A stretch of DNA of 64,000 nucleotides from NCBI GenBank assembly GCA_964017965.1, contig CAXHNV010000006.1, positions 28,002 through 92,001 of the forward strand. The letters run 5' to 3'. Below the pieces are notes generated by a model. The model did not search any database. It had not been told where the DNA came from and saw only the letters and a list, made by a program, of their open reading frames with translations. Both the position numbers and the translations under genes were made by a program. The stretch comes from UBA2883 sp964017965 (GTDB lineage: Bacteria > Cyanobacteriota > Vampirovibrionia > Gastranaerophilales > Gastranaerophilaceae). The first letter of the stretch is position 1. Every line of letters begins with the position of its first letter. Shown here in pieces: positions 9,302 through 17,302 of the stretch.

Positions 9302-9946
9302 CTAATACTTAATCACAAAATTAACAACAATAGCAGGAGGTTGAACAATTGAAACATTATCAGAATAAACATCACAAGATTTACTTGCATTAAATTTTAT
9401 AAGCGGATTAGCAGCCGCAGGATCATGACCTATACCATAAGAACCGCCTTTAGAACCAGCTGAAAAAGCTCCGCTAACAGAATTTGCACCTTCTGTTCCT
9501 GATAGTCTGAATTGACCTGTAATATTTGGTAATTTTGACTTTAACTCTGTACCAACCTCTGAAGACCCAACTCCCCAAAGCGTCTTATCTCGCAAATCCG
9601 GTAATGCAAATTTTGTACTATCTGAACTTCCAAATGTCGTACCTATAACATCAAACAAATCAGGATAATCAGCAACATTAACTTCCCTGCCATCACATAA
9701 CAAGAATCCATTCGGAACTATAGTTGCAACTGTTGCTATTATCATACCCGTTTGAAAAAATGAGTTTTTATAACCCATTACAGCTGTTACATTCGTATTC
9801 AAAGTAGCAACATTAGATGCAAAACTAGCCGTTTTTGTTGTAATCAAATCTGATAACCCGCTAACTTTGTTATCCAAATATTGAAAATTATTGTTTACAT
9901 CAGCAGAAGATGCCAACGATCCATATTCAATCTCTATTAAACTCAT
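9302..9946 (-). CDS. Phage tail collar-domain protein
   Basis: The central part carries a phage tail collar domain (PF07484 type): VPNGFLLCDGREV, then YPDLFDVIGTTFG and FALPDLRDKTLWGVG. Such domains occur in short tail fibres. The N-terminal 50 residues look like an attachment helix. The C-terminal stretch (ASKSCDVYSDNVSIVQPPAIV) matches the usual end of collar proteins. ATG at 9946 has AAGGA five bases upstream and avoids overlap with the upstream 79-aa gene; an in-frame start at 9964 is less likely. Confidence 0.85.
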   Translation of the reverse strand: MSLIEIEYGSLASSADVNNNFQYLDNKVSGLSDLITTKTASFASNVATLNTNVTAVMGYKNSFFQTGMIIATVATIVPNGFLLCDGREVNVADYPDLFDVIGTTFGSSDSTKFALPDLRDKTLWGVGSSEVGTELKSKLPNITGQFRLSGTEGANSVSGAFSAGSKGGSYGIGHDPAAANPLIKFNASKSCDVYSDNVSIVQPPAIVVNFVIKY

Positions 9947-9947
9947 A

Positions 9948-10187
9948 CTAATCCTTTCCGCCAATTATGACATCATAAATCTTATCAACTTTCTTTTGCA
10001 TATCTGATAGCTGTGTTTTTAAGTTATTACTCTCTTCTTTTGTCATATATTTTTGCGAAACTTCTTCCAAAATCTCTCTGTGCTGTTTTTCCAACTCCTG
10101 AGGAGTAACAAACAGGTTATATTGAAAAAAAATAGCAAAAATAATCAATGCCACAGGGGCATATTTTGTAAGTACTTCTTTGTCCAC
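9948..10187 (-). CDS. Holin-like or spanin-like small membrane protein (79 aa)
   Basis: A single N-terminal membrane helix (VALIIFAIFFQYNLFV) is followed by a charged coiled coil (QKYMTKEESNNLKTQLSDM). The start is GTG at 10187 with a perfect AGGAGG 4 bases upstream. One-helix proteins with cytoplasmic or periplasmic coiled coils in phage lysis regions are usually class III holins, i-spanins or regulators. With the amidase nearby a lysis role is plausible, but the sequence alone does not decide which. Confidence 0.6.
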   Translation of the reverse strand: MDKEVLTKYAPVALIIFAIFFQYNLFVTPQELEKQHREILEEVSQKYMTKEESNNLKTQLSDMQKKVDKIYDVIIGGKD

Positions 10188-10211
10188 TGGACCTCCTTTA
10201 AAATAAAGGGG

Positions 10212-10517
10212 TTAAACCCTTTTTAAATCAACCCCTTCTATAACATTTATAATCGGCTCAACTTCAACATCAGAATCCTCATCTCCCATTCCAAGTGCAA
10301 GCCTTTCACCTTTTTGTATTTTTAATAATGAAGAAATTGCAGCCTCTAATACTCCAATAGAATTCTTCGATAAAGTTAAAAAGCTCTCATCATAACTTCT
10401 TAAATCATATAAGAATCCGTCTAATATCATCTCAACACCCTCCAAAGATTTTTCATACAATCTTAAATGATGTTCGTTTATTTCAGTTTTATTATTCTTC
10501 GTTTTTTTTATATTCAT
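10212..10517 (-). CDS. Unknown phage-cluster protein (101 aa)
   Basis: This small acidic, mostly helical protein (YEKSLEGVEMILDGFLYDL in the middle, ending in a Val/Glu-rich tail) has no family I recognise. The frame stays open to a GTG at 10568. ATG at 10517 is preferred because an AGGG motif lies about six bases upstream and the extra residues would overlap a probable regulatory element. It is the first gene of the distal minus-strand block after the opposing 111-aa gene. A small terminase is possible by size and helix content, but no HTH is visible. Confidence 0.55.
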   Translation of the reverse strand: MNIKKTKNNKTEINEHHLRLYEKSLEGVEMILDGFLYDLRSYDESFLTLSKNSIGVLEAAISSLLKIQKGERLALGMGDEDSDVEVEPIINVIEGVDLKRV

Positions 10518-10534
10518 TTCCACCCTTTTAAACC

Positions 10535-10617
10535 TTTGTAAACAAATGTAACAAACAAACTGTTTCACCGTTATAAAAAATCAATTTTTTATGATGTATA
10601 TACTTTATATATACATA
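10535..10617. promoter_or_regulatory. Bipartite regulatory element (copy A)
   Basis: Two blocks here recur upstream of clpP. One is a TTTGT-type tandem dyad at 10535-10554, two overlapping TTGTnAACAA-like sites. The other is the AT-rich 16-mer ACTTTATATATACATA at 10602-10617, probably containing a -10. The spacing is 47 bases here and 35 in the other copy. It lies 50 bases upstream of the plus-strand 111-aa gene and immediately upstream of the minus-strand 101-aa gene. Confidence 0.5.
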
Positions 10618-10666
10618 GAGATTAAATAAGAATTTTAACGATAGTTTTTCAATAGGAGAGCAAGAT

Positions 10667-11002
10667 ATGGCACTATTATTTTCTGATGTTGTCAATAAAT
10701 ACAATATGCAAAAATTTAACGATAACGATTTATCTAACAAAGTTGCCGATTTTCTTGACGGTATTGAATTAGAAGAAACTTCTGCTAACAACAACTTCGA
10801 TTTCGAAGTTGAAGAACCTAAGGCTACTCCGCAAAGAATATTTGTTGCATCTGTTGCTTCTCAATACTATTCTAAAGCTATCGAAGATATTGCCAACACT
10901 AAGATTGGCAACAAAGCGGTAAGAAAAAAGAACTTTAAGCAAGTTATGCAAGAGTCTTTCTTCTACGGCTCTAACAGGTTTGGTACTAACTTTATTGCAT
11001 AA
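10667..11002 (+). CDS. Lone plus-strand protein inside phage block (111 aa)
   Basis: This is the only plus-strand gene in the 11-kb minus-strand block. It has a good ribosome binding site (TAGGAGAG, about 8 bases before ATG), its own promoter-like region and a strong terminator. The product is a 111-aa soluble, acidic protein with a basic C-terminal third (KAVRKKNFKQVMQESFFYG). I recognise no family and see no HTH motif or membrane segment. Its opposite orientation, own regulation and central position make it a candidate regulator or cargo gene, but this is inference. Confidence 0.65.
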   Translation: MALLFSDVVNKYNMQKFNDNDLSNKVADFLDGIELEETSANNNFDFEVEEPKATPQRIFVASVASQYYSKAIEDIANTKIGNKAVRKKNFKQVMQESFFYGSNRFGTNFIA

Positions 11003-11017
11003 GCTAAAGTTAGATTC

Positions 11018-11077
11018 GGACAGGGACACAAATATTAGGGACAATTCTAGGACAGGGATAATTATTAGGAACAATTT
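11018..11077 (+). repeat. Imperfect tandem repeat after the 111-aa gene
   Basis: Two units begin GGACAGGG at 11018 and 11050 (about 32 and 28 bases). Both continue through an ATTAGG-ACAATT core. They lie between the stop codon and the terminator, so they would form the 3' untranslated region. Confidence 0.6.
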
Positions 11078-11100
11078 GCGACCACAATGGTCGCTTTTTT
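11078..11100 (+). terminator. Rho-independent terminator of the 111-aa gene
   Basis: GCGACC (11078-11083) pairs with GGTCGC (11089-11094) around a 5-base loop, followed by six T. Confidence 0.85.
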
Positions 11101-11101
11101 A

Positions 11102-11593
11102 TTATATTAGCTTTAATTTATACCAATGAATTTTATTTCTTATAAAGTCACCCATTTGCGTTTTTGAAACATTTGGATAAGGCGGTAAATACACAATATC
11201 AATCTTACCTGCAGATGATGATTTCGGGTTCTTTTGACCAAATTCATAATGTGTCATAACCGTTTGTGGTGTAATTGCTATATTATATTTCAACGATAAT
11301 TGTGCAATAAATTTAAACGCAGCTTCGCATTGAATTTTTGTCAGAGGGTATTTACCTACGTTAGAAGCAGAAGTAAACCCACACATACCACACAGAGCAA
11401 CACCAATAGCGCCTGTATTTCCACCTCCTGTGTGTTGTGCATATCTACCATCTGAACAATTTTCGTTATCATCCGGTTTATATACTCCATTTGTGACCTC
11501 ACCTTTACTATTTATCAAATAATGATAATGCAGCCTATCAGTAGCATTAGGACTACCGGCACCGGCAGTCCAATGGATTATAATCTTTTTCAT
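11102..11593 (-). CDS. N-acetylmuramoyl-L-alanine amidase (T7-lysozyme fold)
   Basis: This zinc amidase cleaves the peptidoglycan peptide from MurNAc. At 163 aa it is the size of phage endolysins of the amidase_2/PGRP family. Zinc ligands are visible as H7 (IIHWTAG), H115 (MTHYEFG) and D132 (GKIDI). K130 corresponds to the catalytic lysine, and the family core RYAQHTGGGNTGAIGVALCG is present. There is no signal peptide, so release would need a holin such as the 79-aa membrane protein. It lies within the virion gene block, where lysis or tail-entry enzymes occur. Confidence 0.88.
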   Translation of the reverse strand: MKKIIIHWTAGAGSPNATDRLHYHYLINSKGEVTNGVYKPDDNENCSDGRYAQHTGGGNTGAIGVALCGMCGFTSASNVGKYPLTKIQCEAAFKFIAQLSLKYNIAITPQTVMTHYEFGQKNPKSSSAGKIDIVYLPPYPNVSKTQMGDFIRNKIHWYKLKLI

Positions 11594-11606
11594 AAACTCC
11601 TCCTTA

Positions 11607-12233
11607 TTAAGACATTAGCGATGAGAATAATTTACCTGCCATCGCAATATAATCCGGTGAACTTGAAGAACTTCCCGATAAAGATGTATTAACACCGGTT
11701 GATTTTGCATTACCCTTACTAGTTGAAAGAGAAGTATTTTGGTTTGCATTAACAACGTTGAAACCATCCATATAAGCAGCTAGAAGAGTACCCAACATTG
11801 ATGCTGTTTCTGATCGTGAGTTTGCTAACAATTCATTTGCATAGCTTGCAACATTATTAGATAGATTATTTGATAGGTTTTTGTACATATTGGTTGCCTG
11901 TGATGAACGTATCATATTTCTATCTGATAACGGATTTATAATATCATTCTCAAATGTTGATTTAGCATTACTGCTCAAAGTGTTCATATAAGTATTTAAC
12001 TTTGATTTGTTCGTAACTGAATCTAATGAGGGGTTTAAATATTCATCCAAAAGTTTACCGGTGTTTTCATTTACAAACTTGTTAACCGTATCGTAAGCAG
12101 AACCTTCAATAAAACTACTCTTCGTTCCTTTATTATTTGTTGTCGAAGTAACATAAGGATTTGATGTTGTAGTTTTACCGTATATTGTATTTCTTGATGA
12201 ATTTGTAGATTCTTTTTTAGAACTATTTCCCAT
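11607..12233 (-). CDS. Ser/Asn-rich virion-associated protein (208 aa)
   Basis: This 208-residue protein has low-complexity Ser/Asn/Thr-rich ends. Its helical centre (NNLSNNVASYANELLANS and the amphipathic ASMLGTLLAAYMDGFN) could associate with membranes. Its place after the tail tubular genes and gp13-like gene is where T7-type phages encode internal core or DNA-ejection proteins (gp14-16). If this is the ejection protein, the module is far smaller than in T7. No homology is recognised; the role is inferred from synteny alone. Confidence 0.6.
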   Translation of the reverse strand: MGNSSKKESTNSSRNTIYGKTTTSNPYVTSTTNNKGTKSSFIEGSAYDTVNKFVNENTGKLLDEYLNPSLDSVTNKSKLNTYMNTLSSNAKSTFENDIINPLSDRNMIRSSQATNMYKNLSNNLSNNVASYANELLANSRSETASMLGTLLAAYMDGFNVVNANQNTSLSTSKGNAKSTGVNTSLSGSSSSSPDYIAMAGKLFSSLMS

Positions 12234-12250
12234 AAAATATCCTTTCTTAA

Positions 12251-12628
12251 TTAACTATTTTTGACAAAAACATAAATATTGTTTTCAACTTTTTTAAAAC
12301 CGCATCTTAAAAGCGCCCACGAAACATCCTTATATGGAGTATTTGCCCAGATATCACAGCTAAACCAGCCTAATGCAGTCTCAAAACATTTTTTATTAAA
12401 AAGATGTTTATTACGTATCCCATAACCGTTTACCCAGAGTTTACCGGCTTTTTCATAGAAATACACACATAATGTTATTTCATCTTTATCATAAAACGAG
12501 TAAAAAAACGTATCACGAACAACTTCTTCAAAAGTGGAATCATCATTAACTCGTTGCCTATGAGCTTCATACATTTTTTTACAACGCTCAAACTCAAACT
12601 CCACATCATTAGGTATTAAAACTTTCAT
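12251..12628 (-). CDS. GNAT-like virion-assembly protein, gp13-like (125 aa)
   Basis: This 125-aa protein has an acetyltransferase-like pattern: YFYEKAGKLWVNGYGIR as a central strand pair and WALLRCGFKKVENNIYVF at the C-terminus. It lacks an obvious acetyl-CoA loop. T7 and related podoviruses carry a similar small GNAT-fold protein (gp13) directly after tail tubular protein B, the same place as here. It starts exactly at the stop of the preceding gene (TAATG overlap). Assignment is by fold impression plus gene order. Confidence 0.55.
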   Translation of the reverse strand: MKVLIPNDVEFEFERCKKMYEAHRQRVNDDSTFEEVVRDTFFYSFYDKDEITLCVYFYEKAGKLWVNGYGIRNKHLFNKKCFETALGWFSCDIWANTPYKDVSWALLRCGFKKVENNIYVFVKNS

Positions 12629-14181
12629 TAACCGTTTTTGACCTTTATCTTTTGAAACTCTATATTTTTAATCGAGAACCCTTGTTTCAATTCAGATGTA
12701 TAGAAAGAAATACCCAGCGTTCTGAATGTTGAAACAGGTATTTTAATTGTTGAAATCAATTCTTTGGGTCTAAATTTTGTATTGGTATCCCAAAAACTAA
12801 CATCCCAATAAAACAGATGTTTAATGGTTTTTGATATTATTCGCTTGATTCGAGGAAGTTTTATTGAATCGTAATTTTTAACGTATTTGACATAAAAATC
12901 ATTGTAAGAATCTGCATCAAGCGTAAGACGCGGCGGCATATACAGGGTTTTGATTGAATTATCGGATAGCAAATTCAGGGTTGAACAATTGTAATATGAT
13001 TCAATAAATTTACCGTTGAATGTTTCACCTTCGTATTCATAAAGAATATTTTTAGGTGAGGCTGAATAAAAAATATTATCAATTATTTTTATATCAACAA
13101 GTTTTTGAGACTTACGTTTAAGCCATTGTTTATTGATATAGTCATAAATCAGTATTATCGAATAATCTGAATCAGTTGTAGGAATTAAGAACCAAATCTC
13201 ATTTTTTTCTGATTGAATAACAGATAGGGTTTTAATTTTATCTAAGTTTTGGATATCAATTTTTAAGAGCTCTTCTTGAATATCAAGTGCAATATTGCTA
13301 CCAAGAGTTTTGTCACCATTAACAACTTGAGAAAATGAAAAAACACCTTTTTTGGTATCATCATAGAAATATAACTCCGTTCCGTGAAAAATTAGTGCAT
13401 TCATGCCTGCGCAGCCACCCGGTGATTCATCTGTTTGAGAGTAGGAATAATCTGAATTTACACTAATCAAGGATGACGAATCTCTATGAAAAACTGCAAG
13501 TTTATCAAGGTAGGGAGTAATAGCAGTAATTTTTTTTGTGTATTCGATATAACCGGCAGAAGTTGTTATATTAGTATCTTCGGTTGCAAAATCATAACAG
13601 TTTTCTTTAACGGAATACCATAGAGTTGTACCGTTAAATATCCACAAACGTCCGTCAAAGATAGACAGTCCCAGTCCGGTTACATTTCTATTATCAACAT
13701 CTTTAGGTGTAAGTTTTTTAATTTCATTAGGTTGACCGTCCTCATCAAGCATCCCGATTTGAACAGAAAGAAGTTCTTTACCTGTAGAAAAGATAAACAA
13801 ATCATTCCAACCTTGAGCAAAATCAATCCCGCAGGATTTACCTGTGAGAAGAAGTCCGCTTTGTTTTAGTGTAAGGGTAGAAGAAGTTGGAGAGAATAAA
13901 TAAAGCCTTCCTTCTGTTGATGTTTCTGTATGAACAAAGAAATAGGTTAAATCTCCTTGAACACTCTGAAAGATGTTTATTATATTTTCATCATTACTGC
14001 CTAAAGTGAGAAGAGCGGTATTTCCTTTCATCGTTCTGATTCCAATACCGGAATTAACACCGGTATGGAAGAGTTCAATATTTTGCAAATCAGATGCAGT
14101 TATTTGATTAGATGAAAATTCCGAGCAAACCCTTTTTATTCCTGCAAAATTATTACATATTATTTTAGTATGTGTAGACAT
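12628..14181 (-). CDS. Tail tubular protein B-like (nozzle) protein
   Basis: A 517-aa beta-rich protein occupies the position of T7 gp12 (tail nozzle). It begins NNFAGIKRVCSEFSSNQITAS, typical of podoviral nozzle proteins that start with an N-terminal strand followed by WD/propeller-like repeats. Later repeats have the LWIFNGTTLWYS and VFHRDSSSLI pattern expected for a beta-propeller tail tube. It is shorter than T7 gp12 (about 790 aa). The next gene overlaps it by one base and the gp11-like gene precedes it by 26 bases. Assignment comes from synteny and general architecture. Confidence 0.7.
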   Translation of the reverse strand: MSTHTKIICNNFAGIKRVCSEFSSNQITASDLQNIELFHTGVNSGIGIRTMKGNTALLTLGSNDENIINIFQSVQGDLTYFFVHTETSTEGRLYLFSPTSSTLTLKQSGLLLTGKSCGIDFAQGWNDLFIFSTGKELLSVQIGMLDEDGQPNEIKKLTPKDVDNRNVTGLGLSIFDGRLWIFNGTTLWYSVKENCYDFATEDTNITTSAGYIEYTKKITAITPYLDKLAVFHRDSSSLISVNSDYSYSQTDESPGGCAGMNALIFHGTELYFYDDTKKGVFSFSQVVNGDKTLGSNIALDIQEELLKIDIQNLDKIKTLSVIQSEKNEIWFLIPTTDSDYSIILIYDYINKQWLKRKSQKLVDIKIIDNIFYSASPKNILYEYEGETFNGKFIESYYNCSTLNLLSDNSIKTLYMPPRLTLDADSYNDFYVKYVKNYDSIKLPRIKRIISKTIKHLFYWDVSFWDTNTKFRPKELISTIKIPVSTFRTLGISFYTSELKQGFSIKNIEFQKIKVKNG

Positions 14182-14207
14182 TTTTAACCTTTCATAAAAC
14201 TTATTCG

Positions 14208-14876
14208 CTACCAGCCGATTTTGCGGGGTTTCTTGCGTATTCCCATAGAACGTATCAATGCTTTATATGCTTTTTCATACTGTATATTGAAACCCGTATA
14301 ATTATCGTCGTTAATATCAACTAACGCATACATCATTACCTTTGATATCAATGCGTTGATAAACAACTGTTCATACTTCTCCGGGATATCAATATAATCA
14401 TCGGCTTTATCCAACCGGTAAATAGGATTGTCGTTCGAATCATAACCAACAGCGATAGTATAATAATCAACAGAAACACGATAAACCTTATCCGCCCGCG
14501 GATAAAAACTTATCTTCTCATCTTTAATATAAAACCCCTTAGGTCTTCCAACCTTAACAGGCAATTCATCATAATCCTCAATAAATTCTAAATACCTGCC
14601 GTTAAGTTTTATCTTATATTGTATACCGTTAGTCGTTTCTTTTTGTTTTATAACACCTAATGGCAAACTATAGCTGTTCAAACAAGGTTGAATAAACAAA
14701 TGCTTCGTCTTAAGCCGAAACTCAAAAAGATATGAACACCAAACTTCTGCAAGAGATTTGTTAATCGCTGAAAGCAGCGAAGTATCAAAATCATCAGTCG
14801 CTTTCGCGTCATTATCAAACATCGACCACGGTTGAGATGCTATTTCATTATATAAATCAAGAAGGGTAATAGTCAT
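14208..14876 (-). CDS. Tail tubular protein A-like (adaptor) protein
   Basis: This 222-aa protein sits where T7 gp11 lies. The pattern LLSAINKSLAEVWCSYLFEF near the N-terminus, then PLGVIKQKE, and the late DIPEKYEQLFINALISKVMM with YEKAYKALIRSMG, is the usual architecture of podoviral head-to-tail adaptor/gatekeeper proteins. Such proteins form a 12-subunit ring below the portal. It has no membrane segment. It is close to, and presumably co-transcribed with, the nozzle gene. Confidence 0.7.
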   Translation of the reverse strand: MTITLLDLYNEIASQPWSMFDNDAKATDDFDTSLLSAINKSLAEVWCSYLFEFRLKTKHLFIQPCLNSYSLPLGVIKQKETTNGIQYKIKLNGRYLEFIEDYDELPVKVGRPKGFYIKDEKISFYPRADKVYRVSVDYYTIAVGYDSNDNPIYRLDKADDYIDIPEKYEQLFINALISKVMMYALVDINDDNYTGFNIQYEKAYKALIRSMGIRKKPRKIGW

Positions 14877-14897
14877 AATTTTCCTTTCATTTCAAAA

Positions 14898-15083
14898 TTA
14901 TTCAAGAATTTGCGGAAGAATAGAATCTTTATCAACAGTATTTTGTAGGACAATAGACTCTTTATTTAGTTTCTTAGCTTTAGTACTTTTAGAAAAATCT
15001 TCAGGATTCTCCTTTAAAAGCCGCTCCGCTTCATTTTTAGGTAAATTAAAAATATTATTCGTTTTTAAGTTCAAAATTTTCAT
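14898..15083 (-). CDS. Small phage-cluster protein (61 aa)
   Basis: This short, lysine-rich protein (KNEAERLLKENPEDFSKS in the middle) has no recognised family. The frame is open further upstream to 15170, but that extension would run through a strong hairpin and encodes an implausible hydrophobic/Trp-rich sequence. ATG at 15083 with GGTGG just upstream is preferred. It is the first gene after that hairpin, in the tail part of the operon; head-completion or linker proteins of this size are common here. Confidence 0.5.
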   Translation of the reverse strand: MKILNLKTNNIFNLPKNEAERLLKENPEDFSKSTKAKKLNKESIVLQNTVDKDSILPQILE

Positions 15084-15099
15084 AAACCACCATAAATCT

Positions 15100-15136
15100 A
15101 AGAGAAAGCGAACCCAGACTGTAAGTCTGAGTTCGC
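15100..15136 (-). terminator. Internal terminator between head and tail genes
   Basis: A 13-bp stem with one mismatch (arms 15108-15120 and 15124-15136, triloop GTA) is followed on the minus strand by CTTTCTCT. It separates the capsid/decoration genes from the tail genes. That is the same place as the T7 late terminator, which keeps capsid expression higher than tail expression. Confidence 0.7.
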
Positions 15137-15162
15137 CCCCAAATACAACAAGAAAAAAGAGA

Positions 15163-15549
15163 TTACACATTCAAAGCAACAGATTTTGCAACTGCATAAA
15201 TTTTGCCGGTAAAACCTGTTGAAAAATCAAGATTTACACTACCGTCTTTATTTTCAAATCTTGAAGCATCTTGAATTTGCAACATTGTTGTTGAAGAAGC
15301 ATCAACAGAAACTTCTAAATCGCCCAGCATTGCATTAGGATATGCATTACCCGCTTTAAAAGTAACTTTACCTGCACTGGTTGCACTATTTTCAACACAA
15401 ATAAGCAATGTATTATTTTTGTTTTTAAACGCATTTTTAATTGCAACGCCATTTGCTACAACAACTGCTGTCTTAGTGATAGCAGCATCTGCAACAGATT
15501 GGGTTTTGTCAACGACAGGACATTGCACATTTATAATATCTCTAGTCAT
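15163..15549 (-). CDS. Probable capsid decoration protein (128 aa)
   Basis: This small beta-rich protein has NTLLICVENSATSAGKVTFKAGN in the centre and ASRFENKDGSVNLDFS toward the end. That pattern is seen in Ig-like or decoration proteins encoded next to major capsid genes. It has an AGGAGG-type ribosome binding site and follows the capsid gene by 33 bases, before the internal terminator. It would therefore be made at capsid-like levels. Function is inferred from position and beta-rich composition. Confidence 0.6.
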   Translation of the reverse strand: MTRDIINVQCPVVDKTQSVADAAITKTAVVVANGVAIKNAFKNKNNTLLICVENSATSAGKVTFKAGNAYPNAMLGDLEVSVDASSTTMLQIQDASRFENKDGSVNLDFSTGFTGKIYAVAKSVALNV

Positions 15550-15582
15550 AAGACCTCCTTATAATAACTAACTACTGACTGA

Positions 15583-16479
15583 TTATGAACGAGAAGAAAG
15601 GGCCAAAGGTGCTTTAATTTTAACAGTACCTAAGAAATCTGCTCTAGGTGCACCAACACCGTATAAACCATAACCTTTATAACAAGTGTTAAAGCTCTTT
15701 TCAGGCACATAAGATTGAGTATTCAAATCAGATGAAATACCGCCTGCAAGAGTTTTACCTGCAACACCAAACAATGGGTAGAATACGCCTGATTCAGGTT
15801 GTGCAACATTGTTTGATACAAGGATATCCCAACCGCATAAACGGCCGATATAACCCTTAGCCATTTTTTCGTGACCTGATTCAACATATTTCAAGTCTTC
15901 TAATTTACCTAAGTAGAACTGATATTCAGGAGGAACGATACATACCATAGAACCGTCAATCCAGTTTGTATGACCCTTTCCGTCACCTCTTTGGAACTCA
16001 GCTTGCATATATGCTAAGATTTCTTTTGCATAATCAGCGTCAAGAGTGATAGCACTGCCGTTATTATCTAAATAATGACCTGCTCTTGTATAAAGGTCAG
16101 CGAAAGAAGCGTCTACTCCTGCTGCAAACTGTTTGATTGCATCATTTGTATAATCAGCTGCAAGATGAGTTTGTGCTTCTACTGTATCACCTGATGAGAT
16201 ACGTTTTGATTCTACTTCTGATAATTCGAAGTGGAACGCTTTACCTTTATTGATTTTAACTTTTGTTGTTGAAGCTGCTGCAAATTCTGCATCGTTCAAA
16301 TCACCGCCGTCATATTCAAACATTGTAACTGAACCCGGCATAATAATATCAACTTCATCACCTTTTTTTACGTTATCTTTAAACTCTGTATGAGCAAGTT
16401 TACCGATAACTAATTCATCATAAAAATTCTTTTTGAATGATTGGCTAAATGTACCAATAATCATTTGTTCAATTGCCAT
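15583..16479 (-). CDS. Major capsid protein (HK97/P22-type)
   Basis: This 298-aa protein has the layout of a podoviral coat protein. The N-arm (FSQSFKKNFYDELVIGKLAH) is followed by KKGDEVDIIMPGSVT, a helix-rich centre (ALAADYTNDAIKQFAAGVDA-like) and the WIDGSMVCIVPPEYQFYL stretch that typifies coat proteins. The C-terminal beta domain ends in APRADFLGTVKIKAPLAL. ATG at 16479 has AGGA at optimal distance; upstream in-frame residues to 16524 are not needed. It sits directly after the scaffold gene, as in T7 and P22. Confidence 0.85.
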   Translation of the reverse strand: MAIEQMIIGTFSQSFKKNFYDELVIGKLAHTEFKDNVKKGDEVDIIMPGSVTMFEYDGGDLNDAEFAAASTTKVKINKGKAFHFELSEVESKRISSGDTVEAQTHLAADYTNDAIKQFAAGVDASFADLYTRAGHYLDNNGSAITLDADYAKEILAYMQAEFQRGDGKGHTNWIDGSMVCIVPPEYQFYLGKLEDLKYVESGHEKMAKGYIGRLCGWDILVSNNVAQPESGVFYPLFGVAGKTLAGGISSDLNTQSYVPEKSFNTCYKGYGLYGVGAPRADFLGTVKIKAPLALSSRS

Positions 16480-16612
16480 AACAAATCCTTTCTTTAAAAC
16501 TACTAACAACTTTTTAACCGGCACTCAGGCTCTTATTAGTTTATATCTTTGTTCTCACCATAAAGGTGCAAATTTATAAACCAACCTCGAGGTATCCGAA
16601 TCGCGATTAGAA

Positions 16613-17191
16613 CTAAACATATTTTGCAATATATTTTTCAAGCTCATTTTGAGGAATATCTTGAAAACGAAGTTTTTTATCATTGGATTTTGCTTCTCCT
16701 TTAGAGAAGTTCAAACTATCCGTTGCACTTTTGTTCTCATCCTGAGCATTTTTTAACTGTTCTTTTAACAAGATTCTTGAAAGAACGTATTCTTCAAGCT
16801 TTTGCACAAACCCGTCTGTATCTAAATCAGTACCGAGCGCTTCAAATGCTGCTGAATAAAGATTTTTAAACGCATCATTTTGAAAATAGTTTTCATTATC
16901 GTATTTCGCAAGATAATTATTAACATATTCTTCTTTAGCGCTTTGGAGTTCATCTTCTTGCTGTTTCTTTTCAGCAATTTGTTGAAGATACTGTTTTAGT
17001 TTACGCAGTTCACCAAGTTCAACTGATTGTTCACCCTGTTGTTTTTGAAGGTTTTGATAAGCAGTTTTCAAATCTTCGATTGTTTTAAACTTACCTAAGA
17101 TTAACTCGGGTTCTTCAGGTTGTTGTTCAACAACTTCTTTTTCTAAAACATCTTGTTCAAGTTTTTCATCGACACTGTTTTGTTCAGTCAT
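16613..17191 (-). CDS. Capsid scaffolding protein
   Basis: This 192-aa, acidic, Glu/Gln-rich, almost wholly coiled-coil protein (LKTAYQNLQKQQGEQSVELG and LKQYLQQIAEKKQQEDELQS) ends in a short basic tail (SNDKKLRFQDIPQNELEKYI), the usual architecture of phage scaffolds. ATG at 17191 has GGAG five bases upstream; the longer frame from 17218 lacks this. It directly precedes the capsid gene and is the first gene after promoter repeat copy 1. In T7 the portal gene would come immediately before it; here the portal lies 6.7 kb away. Confidence 0.8.
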   Translation of the reverse strand: MTEQNSVDEKLEQDVLEKEVVEQQPEEPELILGKFKTIEDLKTAYQNLQKQQGEQSVELGELRKLKQYLQQIAEKKQQEDELQSAKEEYVNNYLAKYDNENYFQNDAFKNLYSAAFEALGTDLDTDGFVQKLEEYVLSRILLKEQLKNAQDENKSATDSLNFSKGEAKSNDKKLRFQDIPQNELEKYIAKYV

Positions 17192-17222
17192 AATTTCTCC
17201 TTTATTTTTGGGGTACACAAAT

Positions 17223-17250
17223 CGGGTGCATCAACCGAAGTTGTGCACCC
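17223..17250 (-). promoter_or_regulatory. Leader hairpin before scaffold gene
   Basis: CGGGTGCA (17223-17230) pairs with TGCACCCG (17243-17250). It lies in the 5' leader between the promoter repeat and the scaffold start, and no T-run follows. It could be a transcript-stabilising or translational element rather than a terminator. Confidence 0.5.
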
Positions 17251-17302
17251 GACAAATAATAAAACTATTTTTACGTACAAAACGTTCTATACCCTTTGAA
17301 GA

